Assembly: GCA_963704035.1 (NCBI GenBank) | Contig: CAVPGR010000002.1 | Span: 930,001-994,000, forward strand | DNA length: 64,000 nucleotides | Direction: 5' to 3' | Source: JAOSJL01 sp963704035 | GTDB lineage: Bacteria > Actinomycetota > Acidimicrobiia > IMCC26256 > JAOSJL01 | Shown here: one piece after another, positions 46,295-54,526 of the stretch | Numbering within the stretch: position 1 is the first letter of the stretch | Layout of the letters: each line of letters starts with the position of its first letter | The notes under the pieces: model-generated | Database searches by the model: none | What the model was told of the DNA's origin: nothing | Seen by the model: only the letters and a program-made list of their open reading frames with translations | Position numbers and translations under genes: made by a program

Positions 46295-48122
46295 CGCCGT
46301 CTCCGAGCAATTCGGCAGCACGTCGGGAGTTCGCCGACGTCGTCAATGTGGCGTTCGACTCGAAATTGACGAGCACCGTCCCGTCACCCTCGGATGCCGA
46401 GGCGCTCGCCGAGGGAACCCACAGACCCGAGAACGCGGGGATCTCCCCGATGCGCTGGAGCCAGGCCGACACAGAGGGGTAGTCGAGACCGGTGGCCGAG
46501 AAGGTCAGCGAACCCAGCGCGGCGGAGACGGGGGTGGGCGGTGTCTCCGATGTCGTGTCGCCGGTCGTGTCACCGGTCGTGTCACCGGTCGTGTCGGGTG
46601 CGGTGCTGTCCGTGGTGTCGGGCGGTGGGCCACCCTCGGGCAGCGCCGCATCGGCGGCGGGGGTGACCTGCCCGGTGAACTCGGTGAGCCAGACGTCGTT
46701 GGGGATCGTCCGGGCGATCTCCTGGAGCAGCGCGGACCATGACACATCTGTCGCCAGGAGACCGACCACCTGCTGGCGCAGCCCGTCGACCTCCAGCTCC
46801 CGCTGTTGCACGTCGACCAGATCGTCGATCTCGGTCTGCAAGGCGGCGTTCGTGGCCAGTTGGTCGTCGACGTCGTCCTGTTTCGAGGAGATCGCGCCTG
46901 AACGCAAGAGAGACAGGGCCACGAGCACGGCAGCGAGGGCCGCCGCGGCGGCGCCCGCGATCAGGGCGTTGCGACGCGTCGACGAGGCACCCCTCTCGCT
47001 GCGGAGGAGGTCGACCGTTCGCCCGAAACTCGGCAGACCACCGAGAGCGAGACCCACTGCGGTAGGGAGGTAGGGATCGAGATCCGGGAGCTGAACGTCT
47101 TCGAACCCGATGTCTCCCACCGTCAACCCGAGTCGCGGCTGAGCCATCTCGACCGGGAGGTCGACGAGACCCTGGAGCTGGTCGTCGAGACCGGCGATCT
47201 GCGACCCCCCGCCGGTCACCACGACACGGAGAACGGGCAGGGCGTCGGGCTGGGCCCGGTAGTAGTCGAGCGAGCCCCGGACCTCCTCCAGCAGATCACC
47301 CACGGGCCGGGCGAGCGCCTCGTCCGCACCACGCGCGACGTCCAGCGGCAGATCCTCGACGCCGCGCTTCACGGCCTCGGCGGTGCCGAACGGGACGTCG
47401 AGTGCCTCGGCGAGCGACGACGTCAGGTCCCGACCGCCGGTTCCGACCATCCGCACGAAACGAGGAACACCGCCTTCGTGCACCACGACCATGCTCACAC
47501 CGGCACCCAGCGACACGATCGCCTCCGCCCCGGGACCGTTGGCGGCGACGCGGCGACCGAGGCTCCGAATGAGGGCGAGAGGAACGAGATCGACCGCCCC
47601 CACCTTCAGGCCCGCGCCCCGCACGGCACCGACGAGGCTCTCGACGATGGAACGCTGGGCGGCGGCGAGAAGAATGCGGACGCCGCCCGCGTCGTTCTCC
47701 GCTGCACCGGTTTCGGCGGCTTCCTCGGCCGTCTCGGGAGGCTCTGGTTCGAGGTGGTCGAGCACGAGGTAGTCGTAGGCGGCATCCTCGAGAGGGATCG
47801 GAATCAGTTCGGCGGCCTGGTACCGCAGGGCGCCCGCGATGTCGGCGTCGGCCATCTCGGGGAGATCGACCTGGCGAACCACGACGCGTGGGGTGGCGAT
47901 CCCTACCCTTACCTCGGCGCGTTTGGGCAGACCCACCTCGCGCCAGAGGCGCTTCACGGCCTCACTCACGGGCGCAGGGTCGAACACCTCGCCCTGCGAC
48001 ATGGCCTCGGGGCGAAGCCCCACCTGGCCGAAGGTACGCAGCACGGGGGGATCGCCGGGTGAGACCTCGGCGACCGTGACGGCGTTCGTGCCGATGTCGA
48101 GGCCGATCAGTCGCTTGGCCAC
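46287..48122 (-). CDS. PilM-PilN fusion protein
   Basis: A 611-residue protein joining two pilus-platform components. Residues 1 to about 375 are PilM, actin-like ATPase (IGLDIGTNAVTVAEV, IVSLGAGVSMVVVHEGGV, VVVTGGGSQIAGLDDQLQ). A membrane helix (about 387-407) and coiled coil, then a PilN domain (about 440-600: LLQEIARTIPNDVWLTEFTG, LGSLTFSATGLDYPSVSAWL). PilM normally binds the cytoplasmic N-terminus of PilN, so fusing them keeps that contact. A 12-bp repeat inside the PilN part (46555-46590) gives DTTGDTTG. The start overlaps the upstream HTH gene by 16 bases. Confidence 0.88.
   Translation of the reverse strand: MAKRLIGLDIGTNAVTVAEVSPGDPPVLRTFGQVGLRPEAMSQGEVFDPAPVSEAVKRLWREVGLPKRAEVRVGIATPRVVVRQVDLPEMADADIAGALRYQAAELIPIPLEDAAYDYLVLDHLEPEPPETAEEAAETGAAENDAGGVRILLAAAQRSIVESLVGAVRGAGLKVGAVDLVPLALIRSLGRRVAANGPGAEAIVSLGAGVSMVVVHEGGVPRFVRMVGTGGRDLTSSLAEALDVPFGTAEAVKRGVEDLPLDVARGADEALARPVGDLLEEVRGSLDYYRAQPDALPVLRVVVTGGGSQIAGLDDQLQGLVDLPVEMAQPRLGLTVGDIGFEDVQLPDLDPYLPTAVGLALGGLPSFGRTVDLLRSERGASSTRRNALIAGAAAAALAAVLVALSLLRSGAISSKQDDVDDQLATNAALQTEIDDLVDVQQRELEVDGLRQQVVGLLATDVSWSALLQEIARTIPNDVWLTEFTGQVTPAADAALPEGGPPPDTTDSTAPDTTGDTTGDTTGDTTSETPPTPVSAALGSLTFSATGLDYPSVSAWLQRIGEIPAFSGLWVPSASASASEGDGTVLVNFESNATLTTSANSRRAAELLGDGDE
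46555..46590. repeat. 12-bp tandem repeat inside the PilN half
   Basis: Three copies of gtgtcaccggtc, one with a single change, read as Asp-Thr-Thr-Gly repeats in a loop of the PilN domain. Confidence 0.9.
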
Positions 48123-48307
48123 GATCCTCCCCTCACCGTCTGTGCGTCCAGGTATCCCTGAACCTGGCCCTCGCTGATCCGGAAGTGGCGCCCGACGCGG
48201 ATCGCCTCGAGATCGCCGGACTTGATCAGTCGGTAGACGGTCATCGGGGAGACGCGCATCGCGTCCGCGACCTCGCGAACTGTGAGGAGCCGCGCCTCCA
48301 GTGCCAC
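48107..48307 (-). CDS. Small HTH protein, excisionase/BldC-like
   Basis: A 66-residue MerR-like DNA-binding domain: LLTVREVADAMRVSPMTVYR, LIKSGDLEAIRVGRHFRISE. It is close to BldC/excisionase-type one-domain regulators. Starting with GTG at 48307, it overlaps pilMN by 16 bases, so it is the first gene of the pilMN-pilO-pilP transcript and may control that transcript. An inverted repeat lies over its own promoter. No integrase or other phage gene is near, so a true excisionase role is unlikely. Confidence 0.85.
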   Translation of the reverse strand: MALEARLLTVREVADAMRVSPMTVYRLIKSGDLEAIRVGRHFRISEGQVQGYLDAQTVRGGSWPSD

Positions 48308-48319
48308 CTGTGTCCCCCT

Positions 48320-48367
48320 GAGTTGACTACGACAACGTTAAGGCTCAGCACCCCCAATCGTCAACTC
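48320..48367 (-). promoter_or_regulatory. Promoter and inverted repeat for the HTH-pilMN operon
   Basis: Minus-strand TTGACG (48359-48364) and TTAACG (48336-48341) are 17 bases apart, a fair -35/-10 pair. Inverted arms GAGTTGAC (48320-48327) and GTCAACTC (48360-48367) flank the -10, the second overlapping the -35. This is a plausible autoregulatory operator for the small HTH protein. An AT-rich block lies upstream at 48368-48415. Confidence 0.5.
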
Positions 48368-48437
48368 TGATCTCTTTCTTTAACATTAACCCCACAAACC
48401 TCAACAACCACACACCGTGGTGAGCCTCAGGCGAGAG

Positions 48438-48553
48438 CCCGAGACGAGGACAAGCGGCGCAGGTACCCTGCGCCGCCCGAGACGAGGAAGTGGGACCCGA
48501 GACGAGGACAAGCGGCGCAGGTACCCTGCGCCGCCCGAGACGAGGAAGTGGGA
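48438..48553. repeat. Two identical 58-bp tandem repeats, each with a hairpin
   Basis: Perfect direct duplication (48438-48495 and 48496-48553) ending two bases from the acyltransferase stop. Each unit contains a perfect 10-bp stem, GCGGCGCAGG and CCTGCGCCGC with a TAC loop (48454-48476; 48512-48534). The hairpins may act as terminators or protect the 3' end of the acyltransferase mRNA; no T-run is seen. Confidence 0.88.
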
Positions 48554-48554
48554 A

Positions 48555-50633
48555 TCAGCCGGCGACGAGGCGCCCGAGGAAGTCCTCCACCGCCGGTATC
48601 TGGTCGTGGGTGAAGGAGTCGCTCAGGTGGTGGGGGTCGACGAACACGAAGTCGCCGTTGTACTCGAGATGACATTCGCTCTCGTCGCAGATCGCGTCGG
48701 TGGGCGACAGCACCGGCACGGCACCGAGATGCCCGATCGCCGCCTTCTCCGCTTCCGTCGCCTCCCTCGTGTTCGCCAGTGCTTCGTCGCGGCTCGGCGT
48801 GCAGCCGTCGGTACCCCCCCGGCGATCGATGCAGAGAGCCGGATCGCTCGGAAGGAACGGGTTGTCGAGAACGACACCGACCGGAAGACCGCTCGCCCGT
48901 AGGGAACCGATACCGGTCTCCAGCGCCTCCGCCCACAGGGCGGTCGCGTCACCCTCGTCAACCGCCCGTCCCTGGTCGTCGAGGAGTTGCCACAGCTTCC
49001 CCGACGGGTACACGTTCGCCTGCGCGATCACGACGGCGTCGACATCCTGACCTGTCATGATGCGCCGGGTCTCCGCACGGAACCTCTCGCAGCGTTCCCG
49101 GTGACCCCGGACACGTGGGCTCCGAACCGGGACGTCGGTCGCCGGACAGCCCGAACCCCAACGCAGGACGATCCGCACACCCCTCGACTCGGCCGCGTCC
49201 GAGAACGCGTTCGCCCACTGCCGCGCGTGGGAGTCGCCGACGAGGAGCACTGTTCGGGTCCCCTCGGGATCGCCGAGAACACACAGTGGGGCCTCGCCGT
49301 CCGAAGCGACCTCGTCACCGCACACACCGAAGCGGAAGGATTCGAACTCGGCGGCTTCGGCAGCGAGCTCGCGATGGGGGCTTTCGAGCTGTCGGTCGCC
49401 TCCCACGCGGAAGGCACTCGCCATCGTGAGGAGGACCAGCGCGGTGGCGCCGATGCCCACGCCGTAGGTCAGCCGGTTCGATCGTTTCAACGGGGCGCTG
49501 AATCGCACCGGGTTCTCCACCAGCACCTGGGCCGCGTAGGCCACGACCAGCGCGATCGCCGCGGCGAAGACGCGGATCCGTACGGAGTCGCGGTTCACGG
49601 CGGCGACGGCCAGAAGCATGAGTGGCCAGTGCCACAGGTACCACGAGTACGACACGCGACCCAGCCACTGCAGTGGTTCCACGGTCAGGAGGCGTGACGG
49701 CAGGTTGAGCTCGACGGAACCGCGCGCCGAACCGGCCGCGACAACGAGCAGTGCTCCGACCACCGGCAGCAGGGCCAGCGATCCCGGATACGGGTCCGTG
49801 TCGTTCAGCATCACCGATGCCCCGATGATCAGACCCAGTCCTGCGACAACCATTCCCGAGCTGACGATTCCCACGCCGACCGCTCCCGCGCCGATCCGTG
49901 ACCTCGACAGCCATCGCCCGACCGGAAGCGCCGCCAACAGCCCGGCCGCAGCGAACTCCCACATGCGGGTCGGGAGACCGAAGAACGCCCACGGACTCCC
50001 TCGACCGGTGAGCCAGACCGAATACGCCAGCGAAGCGGCGACGGTGATGGAGAACATCGCGATGACGACACCCCGGCGTGAACGCCGCGACAACGCGGCG
50101 AGCGCGATCGCTGCGACGAGGAGCAGAGGCCACACCACGTAGAACTGCTCCTCGACACCCAACGACCAGGTGTGGAGATACATGTCGAGATCCAGGTCGG
50201 GGGCGAAGTAGTCGGTGCCCGCGCGAGCGAAGAGCACGTTCGACAGGTACACGGAGGCCCACGCACCCGAACGTGCCGTCGAGCGGAGCTCCGACGGTGA
50301 GAGGACGAACGTGGAGATCGCCCCCGTGACCACCACCATGAAGCCGAGCGCCGGCACGAGGCGCCGGATGCGCTTTCCCCAGAAGGAGATCAGCCCGATT
50401 CCCCGCCCATCCCGTGTCTCCTCGAGAAGAATCCGGGTGATCAGGAAACCCGACACCACGAAGAACACGTCGACGCCCACGAAACCACCCGAGAATCCCG
50501 CGACGTCCGCGTGGTAGCCGACCACGAGCAGGATCGCGATAGCGCGGAGACCGTCGATGTCGCCGCGGAACGTGAGCCTGCCCGCGCCGCGTGAGGCAGG
50601 TCCTCCCGTGGTTTCGGCGTGTGTCGTGCTCAC
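48555..50633 (-). CDS. Membrane acyltransferase with SGNH domain (OafA-type)
   Basis: Acyltransferase-3 family, moving acetyl or other acyl groups onto extracellular sugars. The N-terminal about 380 residues hold about ten membrane helices with FRGDIDGLRAIAILLVVGYH (catalytic His), GGFVGVDVFFVVSGFLIT and LHTWSLGVEEQFYVVWPLLL. The C-terminal part (about 430-690) is an SGNH hydrolase-like domain: VLLVGDSHARQWANAF (block I Ser) and FVDPHHLSDSF (block V Asp-x-x-His). Target unknown: cell-wall polymer or pilin glycan. It lies within the pilus locus but may be an independent insertion. Start ATG at 50633. Confidence 0.88.
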   Translation of the reverse strand: MSTTHAETTGGPASRGAGRLTFRGDIDGLRAIAILLVVGYHADVAGFSGGFVGVDVFFVVSGFLITRILLEETRDGRGIGLISFWGKRIRRLVPALGFMVVVTGAISTFVLSPSELRSTARSGAWASVYLSNVLFARAGTDYFAPDLDLDMYLHTWSLGVEEQFYVVWPLLLVAAIALAALSRRSRRGVVIAMFSITVAASLAYSVWLTGRGSPWAFFGLPTRMWEFAAAGLLAALPVGRWLSRSRIGAGAVGVGIVSSGMVVAGLGLIIGASVMLNDTDPYPGSLALLPVVGALLVVAAGSARGSVELNLPSRLLTVEPLQWLGRVSYSWYLWHWPLMLLAVAAVNRDSVRIRVFAAAIALVVAYAAQVLVENPVRFSAPLKRSNRLTYGVGIGATALVLLTMASAFRVGGDRQLESPHRELAAEAAEFESFRFGVCGDEVASDGEAPLCVLGDPEGTRTVLLVGDSHARQWANAFSDAAESRGVRIVLRWGSGCPATDVPVRSPRVRGHRERCERFRAETRRIMTGQDVDAVVIAQANVYPSGKLWQLLDDQGRAVDEGDATALWAEALETGIGSLRASGLPVGVVLDNPFLPSDPALCIDRRGGTDGCTPSRDEALANTREATEAEKAAIGHLGAVPVLSPTDAICDESECHLEYNGDFVFVDPHHLSDSFTHDQIPAVEDFLGRLVAG

Positions 50634-50692
50634 GTGGGCATCCGGGGTACGAGCGGGGAAGTGCTAGCGGGAAAGGCAGCCCGCGGGTCTGA

Positions 50693-51460
50693 TCAGAGAT
50701 ACCAGTCCAGGAACGCCTGTCCGAAGATGATCGCAGCGAAGGAGCCTAGAGCGAGAAACGGTCCGAAAGGCACCGGGTCCTTGCGGCCCCGCCCCCCGAA
50801 GACCATCAGGCCCACACCGATCACCGCTCCCGCTGCGAAGGCCCAGAAGATGCCGACCACGACCTCGCCCCAGCCGAGATAGCCGGTCCAGATCCCGAGG
50901 ATGAACGCCAGCTTCACGTCGCCGAAGCCCATGCCCCGAGGCGAGATGAGATGGATGACCAGGAGAAGCCCGAACAATGCAGCTCCGCCCGCCAGGGCCC
51001 GCCCGAAGGCAGGCCAGCCGCCATCTCCTGCGGCGGCCAGGCCCACGAGCGGAATCGACGCCACCGCCAGCGGGTAAACGATTCGGTTGGGAAGCAGGAA
51101 CGTGTCGAGATCGATCACCGACAGGGCGATGATCCCCGCGGTGAACACGAGGTAGCCGGGCAACGCCCAGGTGAGATCGAAGCGGGCACCGACCATGCCG
51201 AAGGCCAGGGCCGTACCCACCTCCACGAGGGGGTACCGCGGCGCGATTCCGGCTCCGCAGTCTCGACATCGGCCCCGCAGGAGGAGCCAGGAGACCACCG
51301 GGATGTTGTCGTACGGCCGGATCGGTGTGTCGCACGACGGGCAGTGCGACGGCGGGTGAACGATGGATTCGTGGCGCGGCACGCGCCAGATGACCACGTT
51401 GAGGAACGACCCCACCGCCAGGCCGAACAGGACGCAGACGGCGGTGACGACGACGGGCAC
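50693..51460 (-). CDS. pilD: Prepilin peptidase
   Basis: Aspartic membrane protease that cleaves the prepilin leader and often N-methylates the new Phe. The N-terminal zinc domain has CPSCDTPIRPYDNIPVVSWL and CRDCGAGIAPRYPLVE (four cysteines); the catalytic Asp pair lies in SVIDLDTFLLPN and GMGFGDVKLAFILG. 255 residues with eight or so membrane helices. Mycobacteria keep a lone prepilin-peptidase gene at the matching place between aroE and aroC. Confidence 0.95.
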   Translation of the reverse strand: MPVVVTAVCVLFGLAVGSFLNVVIWRVPRHESIVHPPSHCPSCDTPIRPYDNIPVVSWLLLRGRCRDCGAGIAPRYPLVEVGTALAFGMVGARFDLTWALPGYLVFTAGIIALSVIDLDTFLLPNRIVYPLAVASIPLVGLAAAGDGGWPAFGRALAGGAALFGLLLVIHLISPRGMGFGDVKLAFILGIWTGYLGWGEVVVGIFWAFAAGAVIGVGLMVFGGRGRKDPVPFGPFLALGSFAAIIFGQAFLDWYL

Positions 51461-51512
51461 GGCTGGAGGCTATTGCGGCGACCGGCCCGCGAGGCCGATG
51501 CCCGGACGCGAA

Positions 51513-51542
51513 GACCGGGGTGAGCCGAAGCCCACCCCGGTC
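51513..51542 (-). terminator. Hairpin terminator after pilA
   Basis: A strong stem (GACCGGGGTG with CACCCCGGTC, extended by GGC/GCT around a TTCG tetraloop) lies 22 bases after the pilA stop. No long T-run follows. It probably ends or trims the pilin mRNA so that pilin is made in excess over pilD downstream. Confidence 0.7.
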
Positions 51543-51564
51543 ATGCGCTCCAAGTTCGTTCTGG

Positions 51565-52065
51565 CTAGAACTTGTCCTGCCAGGTGCCGAAGGTGCCGGC
51601 ATCTGCGGAGCAGGTGCCTGTCACCTTGGCGAACTCGGTCGCCGCTCCACCGGCCGCGACTGTGTCGCGCGCTGCGAAGCAACTTCCCGAATTCGACTTC
51701 GCGACCGTCACGATCTGCGTGGCGGAAACAAAGTCAACGGACAGTTCCTTCGGCTTGGTGGACGGCACTGTCGAAGCCACGTAGGTCAACGCCGGCTCAG
51801 CATCTGTGAGCGCGGCGAGGTCCATCTGGCCCGCAACTTCGGCGTAACTCTCCGTGTCCGAGAACACGGTCTTGGCGGCCGTGACCCCGTTCCGGAGGCT
51901 GGACTGCGCTGACCGGTCCTGTGCCCTCTTTCGGGCACCGAGGAACGTGGGGATGGCGAATGCGATCAGGATCGCAATGATGAGCACAACCACCATCAGC
52001 TCGATGAGCGTGAATCCCTGCTCCTCGTCTTTCCGGTTCCGCAGCCGCTGAATCGCAGCTTGCAT
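51565..52065 (-). CDS. pilA: Type IV prepilin, major pilin candidate
   Basis: Structural pilus subunit. The short leader MQAAIQRLRNRKDEEQG is followed by FTLIELMVVVLIIAILIAFA (cleavage after Gly, Phe+1, Glu+5), then the alpha1 helix and a globular domain with two cysteines (SGSCFAARD and TGTCSADAG) that could form the usual C-terminal disulfide loop. The ATG at 52065 has GAAAGG nine bases upstream; an upstream ATG at 52101 adds a non-homologous segment. A cyclic-di-GMP riboswitch lies in the leader and a terminator follows. Confidence 0.93.
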   Translation of the reverse strand: MQAAIQRLRNRKDEEQGFTLIELMVVVLIIAILIAFAIPTFLGARKRAQDRSAQSSLRNGVTAAKTVFSDTESYAEVAGQMDLAALTDAEPALTYVASTVPSTKPKELSVDFVSATQIVTVAKSNSGSCFAARDTVAAGGAATEFAKVTGTCSADAGTFGTWQDKF

Positions 52066-52149
52066 GGGTACGTACCTTTCACTCGGGTGTATGGCACGCA
52101 AGGTGTTCCTCCGCCCGGTGGCCCCGTGTCCACACCCTGGAACGGGTCC

Positions 52150-52246
52150 CCCTGGTAGCTCGGCCGACCTCCGCCCGGATCGTCGCTGACCTGTGCGGAT
52201 GGGCCCCGAAGCTTTGCGTCGCCGCCTTCCGGCGGTTTTGCCTTTT
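52150..52246 (-). ncRNA. Cyclic-di-GMP-I riboswitch (GEMM) in the pilA leader
   Basis: Minus strand: GGCAAAACC (52234-52242), a CCGCC-GGAA-GGCGG hairpin with a GNRA tetraloop, the hallmark GACGCAAAGC, then a second helix ending GGTCGGCCGAGCTACC (3' end near 52154). These match the class I cyclic-di-GMP riboswitch core, including the tetraloop and the GCAAAGC joint. The aptamer ends about 85 bases before the pilA ATG. An expression platform was not resolved. Boundaries are approximate. Confidence 0.85.
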
Positions 52247-52336
52247 GTCGGTACTCCTTGCTGTCTGCCTCATCGACACGGTGCGAGGGCCTCTTGAGGG
52301 TTTTTCACCACGTACCGTGAGATCGCGGAAACGCCG

Positions 52337-53263
52337 CTAATCGGACAAGGTGGTGTCGGGGCGGTAGATGTCGGGTTCGAGGAAGACGAGGCGGGCGATG
52401 GGTGCCGCTGACCGCAGGCGGGTCTCGGCGGCATCGACGGCATCCGCCAGTTCGGCGCCGGCGAGGTGTGGGGCGAACTCCACCTTCGCCGCCACCAGCA
52501 GGTCATCGGGTCCGAGGTGCTGCGTGCGGAGGTGGATGACCCGACGGACCGACTCGTCGTCCACGATCGCCGCGCGCATCCGCTCGAGAGTGTCGGGATC
52601 AGCGGCTTCGCCCAGGAGGAGGCTGCGCATCTCGTTGGCGAGCACGACGGCGATGACGATCAGCAACAGGCCGATGGCGATGGACCCCACCGCGTCCCAA
52701 CGGTCGTTGCCGGTCGCGACGGCGAGCCCCACGCCGCAGACCGCGAACACCAGGCCGACGAGGGCACCGAGGTCCTCCAGGAGAACCACCGGGAGCTCGG
52801 GGGTCTTGGCCTCACGCACGAAGCGCCACCACGAGCGGTCGCCCCGCAGCGGACGCGCTTCGCGCACAGCAGTGCGCAGGGAGAACGCCTCGAGAACGAT
52901 CGCCACGCCCAGGATGGCAAACGCCACCTGCGGCGAGTCGATGTGCTCGGGATGGCGGAGCTTCTCGTACCCCTCGTAGACGGCGAACAGTCCACCCACC
53001 GAGAACAGAACGAGCGACACGATGAACGACCAGAAGTAGCGCTCGCGCGCGTATCCGAACGGGTGCGTCGCGCTGGGCGCCCGCCGTGCCTTCGCTCCGC
53101 CGAGAAACAGCAGCCCCTGGTTCGACGTGTCGGCGACGGAGTGGATCCCCTCGGCGAGCATCGAACTCGAGGCCGTGATGGCGAACCCGATGAACTTGGC
53201 GATGGCGATGCCCAGATTGGCGACAAACGCCGCCGCGATCGCCTTCTTCGACCCCTCCTGCAC
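52337..53263 (-). CDS. Cation diffusion facilitator family transporter
   Basis: Metal-ion/proton antiporter with about six membrane helices (308 residues). TASSSMLAEGIHSVADTSNQ carries the HxxxD metal site of helix II and THPFGYARERYFWSFI the signature after helix II; helix V reads DLGALVGLVFAVCG. A C-terminal cytoplasmic domain follows. It resembles the ZnT9-like branch. It lies between pilC and pilA on the same strand, but has no known pilus role and may be an unrelated passenger. Substrate not deducible. Confidence 0.88.
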   Translation of the reverse strand: MQEGSKKAIAAAFVANLGIAIAKFIGFAITASSSMLAEGIHSVADTSNQGLLFLGGAKARRAPSATHPFGYARERYFWSFIVSLVLFSVGGLFAVYEGYEKLRHPEHIDSPQVAFAILGVAIVLEAFSLRTAVREARPLRGDRSWWRFVREAKTPELPVVLLEDLGALVGLVFAVCGVGLAVATGNDRWDAVGSIAIGLLLIVIAVVLANEMRSLLLGEAADPDTLERMRAAIVDDESVRRVIHLRTQHLGPDDLLVAAKVEFAPHLAGAELADAVDAAETRLRSAAPIARLVFLEPDIYRPDTTLSD

Positions 53264-53287
53264 GAGGCTGGATCCTATGTGGTCGGC

Positions 53288-54508
53288 CTATTCGAGCAGG
53301 TTGATGATGTTGAACATCGGCAGGTAGAGGGCGATGACCATCCCGCCGATGATCACGCCCATGATCACGATCAGGATCGGCTCGATGAGCGAGGTGAGGG
53401 CGTTCACCGTCGCCTCGACCTCGTTCTCGTAGAACTCCGCGATCTTGTCGAGCATCTCGTCGAGCGCGCCCGTCTCCTCCCCCACGGAGATCATCTGGAT
53501 CACCATGGGAGGAAAGACCTCGTGGTCCTGGAGCTTGTGAGCCAGGGTGTCTCCACCCTTCACCGCGACCTGGGCATCACGGACAGCCGTCGCGATCACC
53601 CAGTTGCCGGCCGTCTGGGCGACGATGTCGAGCGCCTCCAGGATCGGCACACCGGAGCGGGTCAGAGCTGCCAAGGTCCGCGAGAAGCGGGCCAGTGCGA
53701 TCTTGCGCGCCAACGGCCCGAAGACCGGGACCCGCAGCTTCAGCGTGTCCCACCGCTTTCGCCCTGATTCGGTCTTGATCCAACGCCGGAATCCGACGAT
53801 GCCCGCGATCGTGCCGAGGAGCCAGACCCACCAATACTGCTGTACGAACGCCGACACCGCGAGCAGAAGTCGCGTAGGGGCCGGCAGCGTGCCTTCGAGG
53901 TCGGCGTACATGTCCTCGAACTGCGGGACGATGAAGATCAACATCGCCAGCGTGATCAGGAACGCGAAGAGCCCCACCATGGCGGGGTACGTCATCGCGG
54001 AGATGACCTTGCGCCGCAGCTCGACCTGCTTTTCGATCGTGTGGGCGACGCGTTGGAGCGTCTGTTCGAGCGTTCCCGAGGTCTCCCCCGACTTGACCAT
54101 CGCCACATAGAGACGGTTGAACACCTTGGGGCGGCGGGCGAGCGCCGCCGACAGTGAACTCCCGCCCTCCACGTCGATGCGCACCTCGCGGACCACCTTG
54201 GCGAGCTCCTTGCTCTCGGTCTGTTCCTCGAGGATGCTGAGGCTCTTCAGCAGCGTGAGCCCGGCGTTGATCATCGTGGCGAACTGGCGGGAGAAGACCG
54301 CCAGATCTTTCAGGCGCACGCGGTTCGAGAGACCCGGGATCCTGATCTCGGTCTGGAGGGTGCTTCCCGAATCCTCCTCGACACTGATGGGCGTGTATCC
54401 CATCCCGCGTAGCTTTCCGACCACGAGGTTCGCCGAGTCGGCCTCGAGCGTCCCCTCGACGATCTTGCCGCCGTGGTCGCGGACCTTGTAGGCGAAGGTG
54501 GTGGGCAT
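53288..54508 (-). CDS. pilC: Type IV pilus platform protein PilC
   Basis: Inner-membrane platform that couples the ATPases to pilin insertion. Two GspF domains (about 70-195 and 270-395): VFSRQFATMINAGLTLLKSL, SGTLEQTLQRVAHTIEKQVE, and ARFSRTLAALTRSGVPILEA, VGEETGALDEMLDKIAEFYE. Three membrane segments are visible, the last IEPILIVIMGVIIGGMVIAL. 406 residues is the family size. It follows pilT by 18 bases. Confidence 0.95.
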   Translation of the reverse strand: MPTTFAYKVRDHGGKIVEGTLEADSANLVVGKLRGMGYTPISVEEDSGSTLQTEIRIPGLSNRVRLKDLAVFSRQFATMINAGLTLLKSLSILEEQTESKELAKVVREVRIDVEGGSSLSAALARRPKVFNRLYVAMVKSGETSGTLEQTLQRVAHTIEKQVELRRKVISAMTYPAMVGLFAFLITLAMLIFIVPQFEDMYADLEGTLPAPTRLLLAVSAFVQQYWWVWLLGTIAGIVGFRRWIKTESGRKRWDTLKLRVPVFGPLARKIALARFSRTLAALTRSGVPILEALDIVAQTAGNWVIATAVRDAQVAVKGGDTLAHKLQDHEVFPPMVIQMISVGEETGALDEMLDKIAEFYENEVEATVNALTSLIEPILIVIMGVIIGGMVIALYLPMFNIINLLE

Positions 54509-54526
54509 CAGCGGGGTCCTGAACGC

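Noticed and set aside
44273..46369. 698-residue plus-strand open frame
   Set aside because: Antisense to aroC, the PilP-like gene and pilO, with no recognisable domain. The repeated Gly/Val stretches come from the complementary repeat DNA.
48107..48307. Excisionase of a prophage or integrative element
   Set aside because: No integrase, attachment-site repeat or phage gene lies nearby. The gene overlaps pilMN and fits a chromosomal regulator.
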